The notes beneath the pieces are model-generated. The model was given only the letters and a program-made list of their open reading frames with translations, searched no databases and was not told the origin of the DNA. A DNA stretch of 64,000 nt from JASBTN01 sp965228805 (GTDB lineage: Bacteria > Pseudomonadota > Alphaproteobacteria > Rhodobacterales > Rhodobacteraceae), in assembly GCF_965228805.1 (NCBI RefSeq), contig NZ_CBDDIE010000001.1, positions 62,001-126,000 on the forward strand, written 5' to 3'. The position numbers and the translations under genes are program-made. Below are positions 42,843 through 51,209 of the stretch, one piece after another; positions within the stretch are counted from its first letter, which is position 1; every line of letters begins with the position of its first letter.

Positions 42843-43808
42843 TCAATATCCTCGTTCGGGATTGACGATGTTCGACAGCGCTTCGCCCTTGCGATAGCGC
42901 CACAGGTTTTCGGAAAACATCTCGACCGATTTCAGGTCCCAGCCGTCATAGACGGACGAGCAATGCGGCGTGATGATCACGTTGTCGAAACCCCAGAGCA
43001 CGTGGTCGGCGGGCAGGGGTTCGATGGAGAAGACATCGAGCGCGGCGCCCCGGATCGTGCCGGTTTCAAGGGCGTTTACCAGTGGGGCCTCGTCGATCAC
43101 GCCACCGCGGGAGACGTCGACGATCACGGCGTCAGGTTTCATCGCGGCGAAGGCGGCGGCGTTCACCAGCCCCCGGGTGCTGTCCAGAAGGGGCACGCAG
43201 GCGACGATGATATCGGCGCGGGGCCAGAGGTCGGGCAGGGCCTGCATCCCATGGACCTCATCCACGTTGGGCGTGTCCTTGGGCCGGGCGCGTACGCCGA
43301 TTGTGGTGAGCCCCAGCGCCTTCATGCGCGCAGCCACCGCCATGCCGGTCTGACCCAGGCCCAGGATCAGCACGGTCTTGCCGTCGATCGGTTCGACCTT
43401 GCCGGAAATCCACTCGCGGCGGGTTTGAGCGGCCCGGAATCCCGGCAGGTCGAGCGCGAAGTGAAACAGCGCGCCCATGGCGTATTGCGCCATCATGTCG
43501 GCTGCCACGCCGGCCGAGTTGGTAACGGTCAGGGTGTCGGGATCCCAGGGGTTCATGTGGTCGGTGCCCGAACCTCCGACCGAGACCCATTTGACCGTGG
43601 GCGCGTCGATCAGCGCCTGGCGCGGGAAGCTCGGCGTGCCCCCAAACCGCACGGAATAGATCACCTCGGCACCAGTGTCCGCGATCATTGCGGGCAGGGC
43701 CTCGTAGCTGTCGCAGGTGTGGATCTCCAGGTCCGGGTGGCCTTTGGCCAGAACCTCGCGCGAGGCGTCCGGGTTGTCGGTGTGCAGGATGGTGACGGGG
43801 GTTTTCAT
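42843..43808 (-). CDS. D-2-hydroxyacid dehydrogenase family protein
   Basis: The 321-residue NAD(P)-dependent oxidoreductase has a nucleotide motif LILGLGQTGMAVAARM, the Arg segment VDVSRGGVIDEAPLV, Glu in DVFSIEPLP and His in ITPHCSSVYDGW. The substrate is unknown. It is less like hydroxypyruvate reductase than the gene at 6180. It overlaps the soxG stop by 4 bp and precedes the MttB gene by 2 bp, so it acts in the same pathway. Confidence 0.82.
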   Translation of the reverse strand: MKTPVTILHTDNPDASREVLAKGHPDLEIHTCDSYEALPAMIADTGAEVIYSVRFGGTPSFPRQALIDAPTVKWVSVGGSGTDHMNPWDPDTLTVTNSAGVAADMMAQYAMGALFHFALDLPGFRAAQTRREWISGKVEPIDGKTVLILGLGQTGMAVAARMKALGLTTIGVRARPKDTPNVDEVHGMQALPDLWPRADIIVACVPLLDSTRGLVNAAAFAAMKPDAVIVDVSRGGVIDEAPLVNALETGTIRGAALDVFSIEPLPADHVLWGFDNVIITPHCSSVYDGWDLKSVEMFSENLWRYRKGEALSNIVNPERGY

Positions 43809-44344
43809 GAGGCAAATTCCTGTGCTGCGGTGGCGACAGCATTGGCAAAAAACGCCGTGGCGGCAATGTCGAAGAGGACCGAAAAACCTGCGGCGCCGTC
43901 GCGGGTGTCGCGCCAGGTCACCGCCTCGACGTATCCCACACGGGTTTGGGCGATCTGGCCGTCCGCAAAGGCGCGGGGTGACAGGTCGACCGGGCAGATC
44001 TTTGCCATCAGATCGTCAAGGCGCGGGCCGGACAGGTGCATCCAGGCCCAGGTCTCCTCGCGCCAGGCGTCATAGCCTTTTACCCCCCCGGCCCCCTGCC
44101 ATGCGGCGCGCAAGCCATCGGCGTTCTCGATCACCAGCAGATCCTCGCGGCCCAGGCGCAGGATGCCGTTTGCCATGCGGTTCACCTCTGGCAGGTCCAG
44201 GTCTTGCGCCGCCAGCCAATCGGCGGAGCCGCGCCCCTTGAGGCCGAAGCGGGGCAGGGGGGTGAGGTCGGTCAGCGTGACCGGGCCGGTGGTCAGGGGC
44301 GTGCCCTCGGCAGCGCCACCGGGTTGAAGCGGATAGCAGCGCAT
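43805..44344 (-). CDS. soxG: Sarcosine oxidase gamma subunit
   Basis: The 179-residue SoxG protein is the small folate-domain-like subunit of heterotetrameric sarcosine oxidase. The middle (LVIENADGLRAAW... AWMHLSGPRLDDLMAKICPVDLSPRAFADGQIAQTRVGYVEAVTW) matches the family. The start at 44344 (MRCYPLQPG) is chosen because the open extension to 44428 runs into soxA and has no family similarity. Order soxB-soxD-soxA-soxG is the classical one. Confidence 0.85.
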   Translation of the reverse strand: MRCYPLQPGGAAEGTPLTTGPVTLTDLTPLPRFGLKGRGSADWLAAQDLDLPEVNRMANGILRLGREDLLVIENADGLRAAWQGAGGVKGYDAWREETWAWMHLSGPRLDDLMAKICPVDLSPRAFADGQIAQTRVGYVEAVTWRDTRDGAAGFSVLFDIAATAFFANAVATAAQEFAS

Positions 44345-44346
44345 GA

Positions 44347-47187
44347 TCACACCTCCTGCCGCGTATTTTCGGGATCGAAGAAGGCATGCGGGCCGACCGG
44401 CACCGTCACCCGCGCGCCGTTTCGGCATTTCACCGTGACGGGCGTGCCCAGGTCGGCATCGCGTCCATCCACATAGGCCAGCGCGATGTGCTTGCCCAAG
44501 GTGGGCGAGTAGAGCACCGAGGTCACATGGCCCACCGGCTCCTCGTCCCTGAGCACCAGGCAGCTTTCGCCGGGGATATCGCCGCCGTCGAAGCTCAGCC
44601 CGACCAGCTTGCGCGGCAGGCCCTTGTTGCGGCGCATTTCAATCGCGCGTTTGCCGACGAAGAAGGGTTTGGTTTTCGAAATCGCCCAGCCGAAGCCCAG
44701 CTCATCCGGCGAGGTCAGCGCATCGGTGTCCTGACCGATCAGGATGTGACCCTTTTCCAGGCGCAGGATGCGGCTGGCCTCCAGCCCGTAGGGGCGCAGA
44801 CCGACGGGGTCGCCCGCCGCCAGGATCGCGTCCCAGAGCGTCTTTGCCTGGCTCGATGGGCAGTGGAGTTCGTAACTCAGCTCGCCAGTAAAGCCGATCC
44901 GCATCGCGCGCACGGGCACGCCCGCGACCGTGCCGGAACGACCGTCGAGATAGGCGAAGCCGTCGCGGCTGAAGTCAATGTCGCTCTCCAGCCGCCCCAC
45001 CACCTCACGCGCCTTCGGGCCGGTGATGTTGAAGCCGGAGAAGGCGGAGGTCACGTTCAGCACATCCACGTCCAGCCGCCACTGCGCATTCCAGAACAGC
45101 ATATCCGCATAGACCCGCGCGACCGCGCCGGTGGTGGCGGTGACGTAGTACATATCCTCGGCCAGGCGATAGGCGACGCCGTCGTCGATGACAGTGCCCA
45201 TTTCATTGGTCATCAGGCAGTAGCGGCAGCGGCCCACGGGCTGTTTCTTGTAGGCCATGGTATAGATGCGGTTGAGGAATTCGCCCGCATCCGGCCCGCG
45301 CACTTCAAGCCCGCCGAGGGTCGAGACATCGAGCACACCGACCCCTTCACGCACCGCGCGCACCTCTTCTTCGATCAGCCGTTCGGCATCCGCTTTGGGT
45401 CCGTAGAAATAGGGCCGCCACCAGGCGCCCACGGGCCGCATGTCGGCGCCCAGGCGCAGGTGTTCCTGGTGCAGGGCAGACCGCCGTTCAGCCGGGTGGT
45501 GGTGGCCGGACAGCACGCCCAGCGTCTCGGGCGCGAAGGGCGGGCGGGCGGTGGTCACGCCGGTCTGGGCGATGGTGCGGTCGGTGGATTTCGCCACGAT
45601 CCGCGCGGTGGCCAGCGCCGAGTGGCGGCCCTGGCTCGGCCCCATGCCGACCGTGGTGAAACGCTTGATCAGCTCCAGCTCGCGGTAGCCTTCCTTGGTG
45701 GCGTTCTGCAGGTCCTTGACCTGGATATCCTCGTCGCGGTCCACGAAATCCTTGCCCGTGGGGTGGGGGGAGATTTGCGGTTCGAAATTGGCCAGCGCGG
45801 CTTCGGGGTCGGCCACAGGGGGCACGTCGCGGGTGGGCAGGGCGAGGCGAGAGAGCGCCCTTTGCGCCACGATCTGGGCGTCGGTCATCACCGCCTCGGC
45901 CCCCACCGCGCCATTGACGCTGCCGGAAACGCCCAGAGGTGCCTCGGGCAGGGTCAGCGAGAAACGCGCGGTCGCATCGTCATAGCCCAGTTTCGCGCCC
46001 GCCTGGCAGGGCAGTTGCCACATGGGGGCGCTGCCCACCGAGATCACCACGAGGTCGCAGGCGATACGCGCACCCTCGACGGTGACACCGGTCACGCGGC
46101 GCTTGCCGTGAGCTTCGGAGATCGTACCGGTGCGGATGTCGACGCCATTCTGGCGCAGGGTGTCGGCGGTGTCTCCGCCCGAGCCTCCGGGGCGGGGGTC
46201 CACCACGGCGGCGACCTCCACCCCTGCCTCCAGCAGGTCCAGCGCCACGCGGTAGCCGTCGGGATTGGCGGCCAGCACCACGGCGCGTTGGCCGGGTTTG
46301 ACCGCGTAATGGCGCATGAGCCGCTGCACGGCGGAACCGAGTAGAATGCCCGGCAGGTCATTGTTGCGGAAGACGGCGGGCTGTTCGATGCAGCCGGTGG
46401 CCAGGATGACCTCGCGCGCGCGGGTCTTGTAGAGCTTGTTGCCCTGGATAAGCGGTAGCCAATTGTCCTCGAACCAACCGTTCACCAGTGTATGGGTCAT
46501 GACGCGCAGGCTCTCGCAGGCCTTGGCGCGGGTCAGCAGGTCGGGCAGGATCGCGTCCCCACCACGCCGGTAGGTGAGCGCACCGCCCAGGTCCGGCTCC
46601 ATCTCGGCCAGGATCACATCGGCGCCCGCCTCGGCGGCCTCGATGGCGGCGGTCAGACCGGCCAGACCGCCGCCCACGACCAGGACATCACAGAAGAGAT
46701 TGGCCTTTTCGAAGTCCTGATGCGCGGCCTTTGTGTCCAGCACGCCCAGGCCCGCTTTCTTGCGGATGAGCGGCTCCCAGAACTTCAGCCAGCTGTTTCG
46801 AGTGGGCCCCATGAAGGTGCGGTAATAGAAGCCCACCGGCATGAAGCGACCGAGCTTGTCCATGAAGGCATCACGGTCGCGCGCGAGGCTGCCGTTCACG
46901 TTCTGGGCGGTCACCGTCAGCCCCTCGGAAATCTGATGACGGTCGGCCTGCACGTTGGGGTCGGACGGCAGCTGCACCAGCGTATCGGCCTCCGCCCCGG
47001 CCATGGACATGAGCCCCCTCGGGCGGTGGTATTTGAAACTGCGCGACAGCATCCATTGGTCGTTGGCAGCGAGCGCCGAGGCGATCACATCGCCCTTCAG
47101 CCCGGTGAAATGCTGACCTTCGAAGGTGAAGCTCACTGGCGCATTTCGGTCGATGCGCGAGCCGTATGGGGCGGGCAGGCGGGTCAT
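44347..47187 (-). CDS. soxA: Sarcosine oxidase alpha subunit
   Basis: The large subunit (946 residues) combines an N-terminal 2Fe-2S-ferredoxin-like fold, a NAD/FAD dinucleotide domain (DVLVVGGGLAGLTAAIEAAEAG) and a C-terminal aminomethyltransferase (GcvT) domain from about residue 575 (LRLGADMRPVGAWWRPYFYG; YCLMTNEMGTVIDDG; MRIGFTGELSYELHCPS). The GcvT part transfers the oxidised methyl group to tetrahydrofolate as methylene-THF. The start overlaps the soxD stop (ATGA). Products are glycine, methylene-THF and H2O2. Confidence 0.93.
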   Translation of the reverse strand: MTRLPAPYGSRIDRNAPVSFTFEGQHFTGLKGDVIASALAANDQWMLSRSFKYHRPRGLMSMAGAEADTLVQLPSDPNVQADRHQISEGLTVTAQNVNGSLARDRDAFMDKLGRFMPVGFYYRTFMGPTRNSWLKFWEPLIRKKAGLGVLDTKAAHQDFEKANLFCDVLVVGGGLAGLTAAIEAAEAGADVILAEMEPDLGGALTYRRGGDAILPDLLTRAKACESLRVMTHTLVNGWFEDNWLPLIQGNKLYKTRAREVILATGCIEQPAVFRNNDLPGILLGSAVQRLMRHYAVKPGQRAVVLAANPDGYRVALDLLEAGVEVAAVVDPRPGGSGGDTADTLRQNGVDIRTGTISEAHGKRRVTGVTVEGARIACDLVVISVGSAPMWQLPCQAGAKLGYDDATARFSLTLPEAPLGVSGSVNGAVGAEAVMTDAQIVAQRALSRLALPTRDVPPVADPEAALANFEPQISPHPTGKDFVDRDEDIQVKDLQNATKEGYRELELIKRFTTVGMGPSQGRHSALATARIVAKSTDRTIAQTGVTTARPPFAPETLGVLSGHHHPAERRSALHQEHLRLGADMRPVGAWWRPYFYGPKADAERLIEEEVRAVREGVGVLDVSTLGGLEVRGPDAGEFLNRIYTMAYKKQPVGRCRYCLMTNEMGTVIDDGVAYRLAEDMYYVTATTGAVARVYADMLFWNAQWRLDVDVLNVTSAFSGFNITGPKAREVVGRLESDIDFSRDGFAYLDGRSGTVAGVPVRAMRIGFTGELSYELHCPSSQAKTLWDAILAAGDPVGLRPYGLEASRILRLEKGHILIGQDTDALTSPDELGFGWAISKTKPFFVGKRAIEMRRNKGLPRKLVGLSFDGGDIPGESCLVLRDEEPVGHVTSVLYSPTLGKHIALAYVDGRDADLGTPVTVKCRNGARVTVPVGPHAFFDPENTRQEV

Positions 47188-47450
47188 GCGCGGGCCTCCA
47201 GATCAGCGGGATCGAAGGTGCGGATCACCTCGTTCGTGGTGGCGTGGCGTTCGGCCAGGAAGAAGTAGTTCGAGGGCACGTGGCGCCACCATTCGGTGAT
47301 GACCCCGGTCGAATTGTCGGCGCGAAACAGGTGGCGGGCCCAGTCCTGATCGGAGGTCGTGGCCGGGTCCGGGTCGGGTTTCACGGGCCCGAAACACTGG
47401 AATTCGTTGATATTGCGCGGGCCGTTCATCGGGCAGGTGAGGATCTTCAT
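47184..47450 (-). CDS. soxD: Sarcosine oxidase delta subunit
   Basis: The 88-residue SoxD protein begins MKILTCPMNGPRNINEFQCFGPV, the zinc-binding N-terminus of the family. The usual first ligands are Cys6 and His9 in many SoxD proteins; here Cys6 is present and Asn takes the His position. The C-terminal WWRHVPSNYFFLAERHATTNEV is typical. The start at 47450 is chosen by family length and sits 1 bp after the soxB stop codon. Confidence 0.9.
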   Translation of the reverse strand: MKILTCPMNGPRNINEFQCFGPVKPDPDPATTSDQDWARHLFRADNSTGVITEWWRHVPSNYFFLAERHATTNEVIRTFDPADLEARA

Positions 47451-47451
47451 A

Positions 47452-48693
47452 TCAGTGACTCGCGGCCGTGGCGCCCATTTCATTGAGCAGGTCAAAGCGG
47501 GCGAAACGCTCCATGGTGAAGGGTTCCAGGATCGGGGCGACGCGCTCGTTGGCAATCGTCTGGGCCATGTATTTCCCGGCCACCGGCGTGGCCTTGAACC
47601 CCCAGGTGCCCCAGCCGCAATCGAGCCAGAGATTGCTCAGCGGGCTCGCCCCCATGATCGGCGAATAATCCGGCGTCATGTCGGTGATCCCCGCCCATTG
47701 GCGCATCAATCGCACCCCTTGCAGGAAGGGGAAAAGATGGGTCGCGCCCTCGGCCAGGTGTTCCTTCATGTCGAGCGTCGAGCGGGTGGAATAGAGCTGA
47801 TAGGGGTCCGAGCCGCCGCCGATCACGATCTCCCCGCGTGACGATTGCACCAGGTAGGTGTGCAGGCTGACCGAGCTGACCAGAGTATGCAGCCAGGGTT
47901 TCAGCGGCTGGGTGACCATGGCTTGCAGCGGGTAGCAGCGAATGGGCAGTTCAACCCCGGCCTTCAACGCCATGTCGTAGTTCATGCCGCCGACGGCAAT
48001 CATCACCTGACCGGCGGCGATATCGCCGCGATTGGTGCGCACCTTGGTGATCTTGTCGCCCTCGGTGTCAAACCCCTGCACCTCGGTGCGCTGGTGGATC
48101 TCGACACCCCGGCGCGCGGCCTGCGCGGCATAGCCCCAGGCGACCGCATCGTGGCGCGCGGTGCCGCCGTCGGCGTGCCAGAGCCCGCCGGTAATTTCGA
48201 GCGGCCCGCCTTCGTCCATGTTCAGATGCGGGCTGAGTTCGCGCACGGTCTGCGCGTCCACCACCTCGATATTCGTGCCCGCCTGTTTGCCCATCTCGGC
48301 GCGCAGGTGGAAGCTGCGCAGGGTCGCCTCGGTATGGGCGAGGGTCAGCTGGCCGCGTTGCGAGAACATGACGTTGAAGTCGAGTTCCTCGCTCATCTCC
48401 TCATAAAGCTCGACCCCTTCCTTGTAGAACGCGATCCCCTCCTTGGTGATGTAGTTCGAGCGGATCGTGGTGGTGTTGCGCGCGGTGTTGCCGCCGGCGA
48501 GATACCCTTTCTCCAACACCGCGATATTGGTGATGCCGTGGTATTTCGACAGGTAATGGGCGCAGGCGAGGCCATGGCCGCCGCCCCCAACGATCACCAC
48601 ATCATAGGTTGGTTTCAAGTCGGGCGTGGCGGGGATGTCGCCAGTGACAGGATAGTCACGCGAGACCGCGTATTTCAGAAGCCGAAGGGGCAT
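47452..48693 (-). CDS. soxB: Sarcosine oxidase beta subunit
   Basis: The 413-residue flavoprotein subunit oxidises sarcosine. It has the DAO-fold FAD motif DVVIVGGGGHGLACAHYLSKYHG, the RHDAVAW stretch (about residue 173) where family members attach FMN covalently through His, and the C-terminal TPDYSPIMG...GWGTWGFKATPVAGKYMA. It is the second gene of the minus-strand operon after the PrpD-family gene (21-bp gap). Confidence 0.93.
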   Translation of the reverse strand: MPLRLLKYAVSRDYPVTGDIPATPDLKPTYDVVIVGGGGHGLACAHYLSKYHGITNIAVLEKGYLAGGNTARNTTTIRSNYITKEGIAFYKEGVELYEEMSEELDFNVMFSQRGQLTLAHTEATLRSFHLRAEMGKQAGTNIEVVDAQTVRELSPHLNMDEGGPLEITGGLWHADGGTARHDAVAWGYAAQAARRGVEIHQRTEVQGFDTEGDKITKVRTNRGDIAAGQVMIAVGGMNYDMALKAGVELPIRCYPLQAMVTQPLKPWLHTLVSSVSLHTYLVQSSRGEIVIGGGSDPYQLYSTRSTLDMKEHLAEGATHLFPFLQGVRLMRQWAGITDMTPDYSPIMGASPLSNLWLDCGWGTWGFKATPVAGKYMAQTIANERVAPILEPFTMERFARFDLLNEMGATAASH

Positions 48694-48714
48694 GTCAGGG
48701 GCCTTGTGCGTAGG

Positions 48715-50091
48715 TCAGGGAGCGTCGAAGATCAGCGCGCCGAGGTCGGAGAACCTGGCATCCGGCTGTGTCAGCCCCAGCACCGCGTCGCGGATGGCGC
48801 CCGCGCGGGCCGCGCCCAGGGACGGGGTGGCGAATTCCATGAACTTCTGCACCACCTCGTCGCGGTCCATCGGTGCCTCGGGCCCGCCGCGCGCGTGCAC
48901 GTCGCCGGAGGTCAGCTCGCGCCCGTCCACGGTGGAGATCACCACATCGGCAACGCGGCAGGCCGGGAACCGGTCGGAGTGGCGGGCGGCTTCCTGCACC
49001 GTGATCCGGTCGACGATCTGCGCCACCAGCGGATCGGTCAGCCCGTCACCGGTGATGTGTTCGACCCCGATGCGGCCATGCGCCACCATGGTCGCGACCG
49101 CGAAGGGCAGGGAGTATTGCGCCTTCGAGGTATCGTCGGGCATGCCCTGGAACAGGCAGGCGCTTTCGTGGAAGGTGTTGACCTCGATCGCGGCGATCTG
49201 GTCATGGGTCAGACCATGCTCGCGGATCAGCGCGCGGGTGGCGTCGATCGCCGCATGGGCCCAGCGGCAGATCGGGTAGGGTTTCACATATTGATGCTCC
49301 ATCTGCCAGAAGGTGCCCAGGTCGTCCCAGTGATGGGCAACGCGGTCTTCCTCGATGGTGATCGCGGGGGCACCGGTAAAGCCGTTTTCGGCCAGCACGG
49401 CGGAGGACAGCCCGACCATCGCGCCCCAGCCGGAACCGTCATGCAGCATGGTGGGGTTGGCGATCTCGCGCATCATCTGGCTGCGCGGGCCGTGGTATTC
49501 GGCAATGCCCATGGCCTGGCGCATCTGCTCGGCCGACATGCCGCGCATCCGCGCCGCCATGGCCACCACGCCAAGCGCGTTCCAGGCGCCGGAGGTGTGA
49601 TAGTCGCAGGCGGTGTCATGCAGGCTGATGCCCGCGCGCCCGGCGACCTCATAGCCCACGGTCACGGTGGCCAGTGCCTCGCGGCCCGAGAAATCATCGA
49701 CAGTTTCCGACAGGGCCGCCAGGGCAGGGACCACCACCACGCCGATATGGCCCTTGGTGGGGTTATAGCCGTCATGGCCGTCCAGGTTGTCGGTCTGGGT
49801 CGCGGCGGCGAAACCGGCGCCCGCCAGGCTGACGCGCCGCCCGTCGAACATCATGCGAGCGGAGGTGCCGGGCTGATCGGTGCCATAGAGCGCCACCGCC
49901 CCATCGCGGGCAATGCGCCCGGCGTCCATCGGGCCCGCACCGATGGTGATGCCCAGCGTGTCCAGCAGCATCAGCGCGGCAGCCTCCAGCGTTTGCTCGG
50001 GGAAAGCCTCGACCGGACGGGTCAGGGTGAACTCGGCCACGCGCGCGAACGTGTCAGAGGTCGCAGGGTCGGTATGGGTGCTGTCAGCCAC
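48715..50091 (-). CDS. MmgE/PrpD family protein
   Basis: The 458-residue MmgE/PrpD-type protein shows NLDGHDGYNPTKGHIGVVVVPALAALSE, the family-typical helical core and a C-terminal dimerisation domain (KPYPICRWAHAAIDATRALIREHG). Characterised members are 2-methylcitrate dehydratase, cis-aconitate decarboxylase-like enzymes and iminodisuccinate epimerase, so dehydratase or lyase activity is likely; the substrate is unknown. It leads the soxBDAG-dehydrogenase-MttB operon and is divergent from a LysR gene. Confidence 0.85.
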   Translation of the reverse strand: MADSTHTDPATSDTFARVAEFTLTRPVEAFPEQTLEAAALMLLDTLGITIGAGPMDAGRIARDGAVALYGTDQPGTSARMMFDGRRVSLAGAGFAAATQTDNLDGHDGYNPTKGHIGVVVVPALAALSETVDDFSGREALATVTVGYEVAGRAGISLHDTACDYHTSGAWNALGVVAMAARMRGMSAEQMRQAMGIAEYHGPRSQMMREIANPTMLHDGSGWGAMVGLSSAVLAENGFTGAPAITIEEDRVAHHWDDLGTFWQMEHQYVKPYPICRWAHAAIDATRALIREHGLTHDQIAAIEVNTFHESACLFQGMPDDTSKAQYSLPFAVATMVAHGRIGVEHITGDGLTDPLVAQIVDRITVQEAARHSDRFPACRVADVVISTVDGRELTSGDVHARGGPEAPMDRDEVVQKFMEFATPSLGAARAGAIRDAVLGLTQPDARFSDLGALIFDAP

Positions 50092-50201
50092 GGGTCTGCC
50101 TTGAGGTTGATGAACCGGTTTTCCCCAGCCTAGGCCGGGAACCCGCCCGCCTCACGAAAACAAAAAAAGGGCTGAGGCACCGGATTTTTTGTACCACTCG
50201 G

Positions 50202-50213
50202 GCCCGCGCGGGC
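50202..50213. promoter_or_regulatory. GCCCGCGCGGGC palindrome upstream of LysR gene
   Basis: A 12-bp perfect palindrome lies in the 164-bp divergent gap, preceded by TTTTTTGTACCAC. A similar arrangement (CTTGTGCCAC followed by GC-rich CGCGCGGGG) lies upstream of the GATase1-AraC gene at about 55030. Confidence 0.35.
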
Positions 50214-50255
50214 GTATGCCGGGGTAAGCCCCCCATCCCACGCCCGGATATCGCC

Positions 50256-51155
50256 ATGCATCTGCCCCACCTGACCTTCCTGCGTAGCTTCGAGGCCTCG
50301 GCCCGCCACATGAGCTTTACCAATGCCGCGGTGGAGCTGAACTGTACCCAGTCGGCGGTCAGTAACCACGTGAGATCGTTGGAGGATTTCATTGGTCGCC
50401 CGCTGTTCGTGCGTCACCCCCGGTCGCTATCGCTGACCGATGTGGGCGAGGCCTATCTACCCTCGGTGCGCCATGCGTTGCAGGAAATCGACCGCGCCAC
50501 GCAGTCGCTGATCGCCCAGACCCACAAGCGCGAAGTGGTGGTGTCCTGCCCAATCAGCCTGGCCGCCTATTGGCTGCCCGAGGTGATCCGTGGGTTTAGT
50601 GAGGCGCACCCGGGCATCGACCTGACGGTGCATGGCACGATCTGGACGGATGTGGAGGAAAACGTCTCGGACATCTCGATTTCGATCAACCATGTGGATG
50701 ATATTACCCCGGATCTGACCCGGCTCTGGGCCGAGGATTTGACGGTGCTCTGCGCGCCGGACTACCGGGTAAAGGGCGAGCCGGTGACACGGCCCGAGCA
50801 GCTTTATGACGCTGGTCTGATCCATATCCTGGGGCGGTTGGAGTATTGGAAGCTGATGACCCGCGCCCTGGACCTGGCCGAGATCGACCTGAACGCGGGG
50901 CCCAGCACCAGCGCCACAAACCTGGCGTTGGAAATGGCGGTGCAGGGGCTGGGCTGTGTCGCCGCGCCCCGCTCGCTGGCGCATAATTACCTGGCGCGCG
51001 GTTTGCTGGTGGAACCCTTCGGGGTCAGGGTCGACAGCCCCTGGGTCTATTGCCTGCGAGTGAAGGAAAAATCCGTTACCCCGACCGTGAAACTGTTCCT
51101 GGAATGGCTGCGCACGGCGGCCAAGGCGCAGGACGACTGGATGCGTCAGGCGTGA
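50256..51155 (+). CDS. LysR-family regulator (GcvA-like)
   Basis: The 299-residue regulator has an N-terminal HTH (MSFTNAAVELNCTQSAVSNHVRSLEDFIGRPLFVRHPRSLSLT) and a C-terminal substrate-binding domain. The N-terminus (LPHLTFLRSFEASARHMSFTNAA) is of the GcvA type common in Rhodobacteraceae. It is divergent from the PrpD-sox-MttB operon, which is the probable target. No strong ribosome site is obvious before 50256. Confidence 0.88.
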   Translation: MHLPHLTFLRSFEASARHMSFTNAAVELNCTQSAVSNHVRSLEDFIGRPLFVRHPRSLSLTDVGEAYLPSVRHALQEIDRATQSLIAQTHKREVVVSCPISLAAYWLPEVIRGFSEAHPGIDLTVHGTIWTDVEENVSDISISINHVDDITPDLTRLWAEDLTVLCAPDYRVKGEPVTRPEQLYDAGLIHILGRLEYWKLMTRALDLAEIDLNAGPSTSATNLALEMAVQGLGCVAAPRSLAHNYLARGLLVEPFGVRVDSPWVYCLRVKEKSVTPTVKLFLEWLRTAAKAQDDWMRQA

Positions 51156-51209
51156 GAACGCCGCCCGGCGCGGGGCAGGGCGGCATTGGTTTTTCTTTTC
51201 AGGCCTGGA

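Noticed and set aside
47845..50133. Long plus-strand frame opposite soxB and the PrpD-family gene
   Set aside because: Shadow frame rich in Gly, His and Arg, no start signal or family features; the minus-strand genes are well-supported families.
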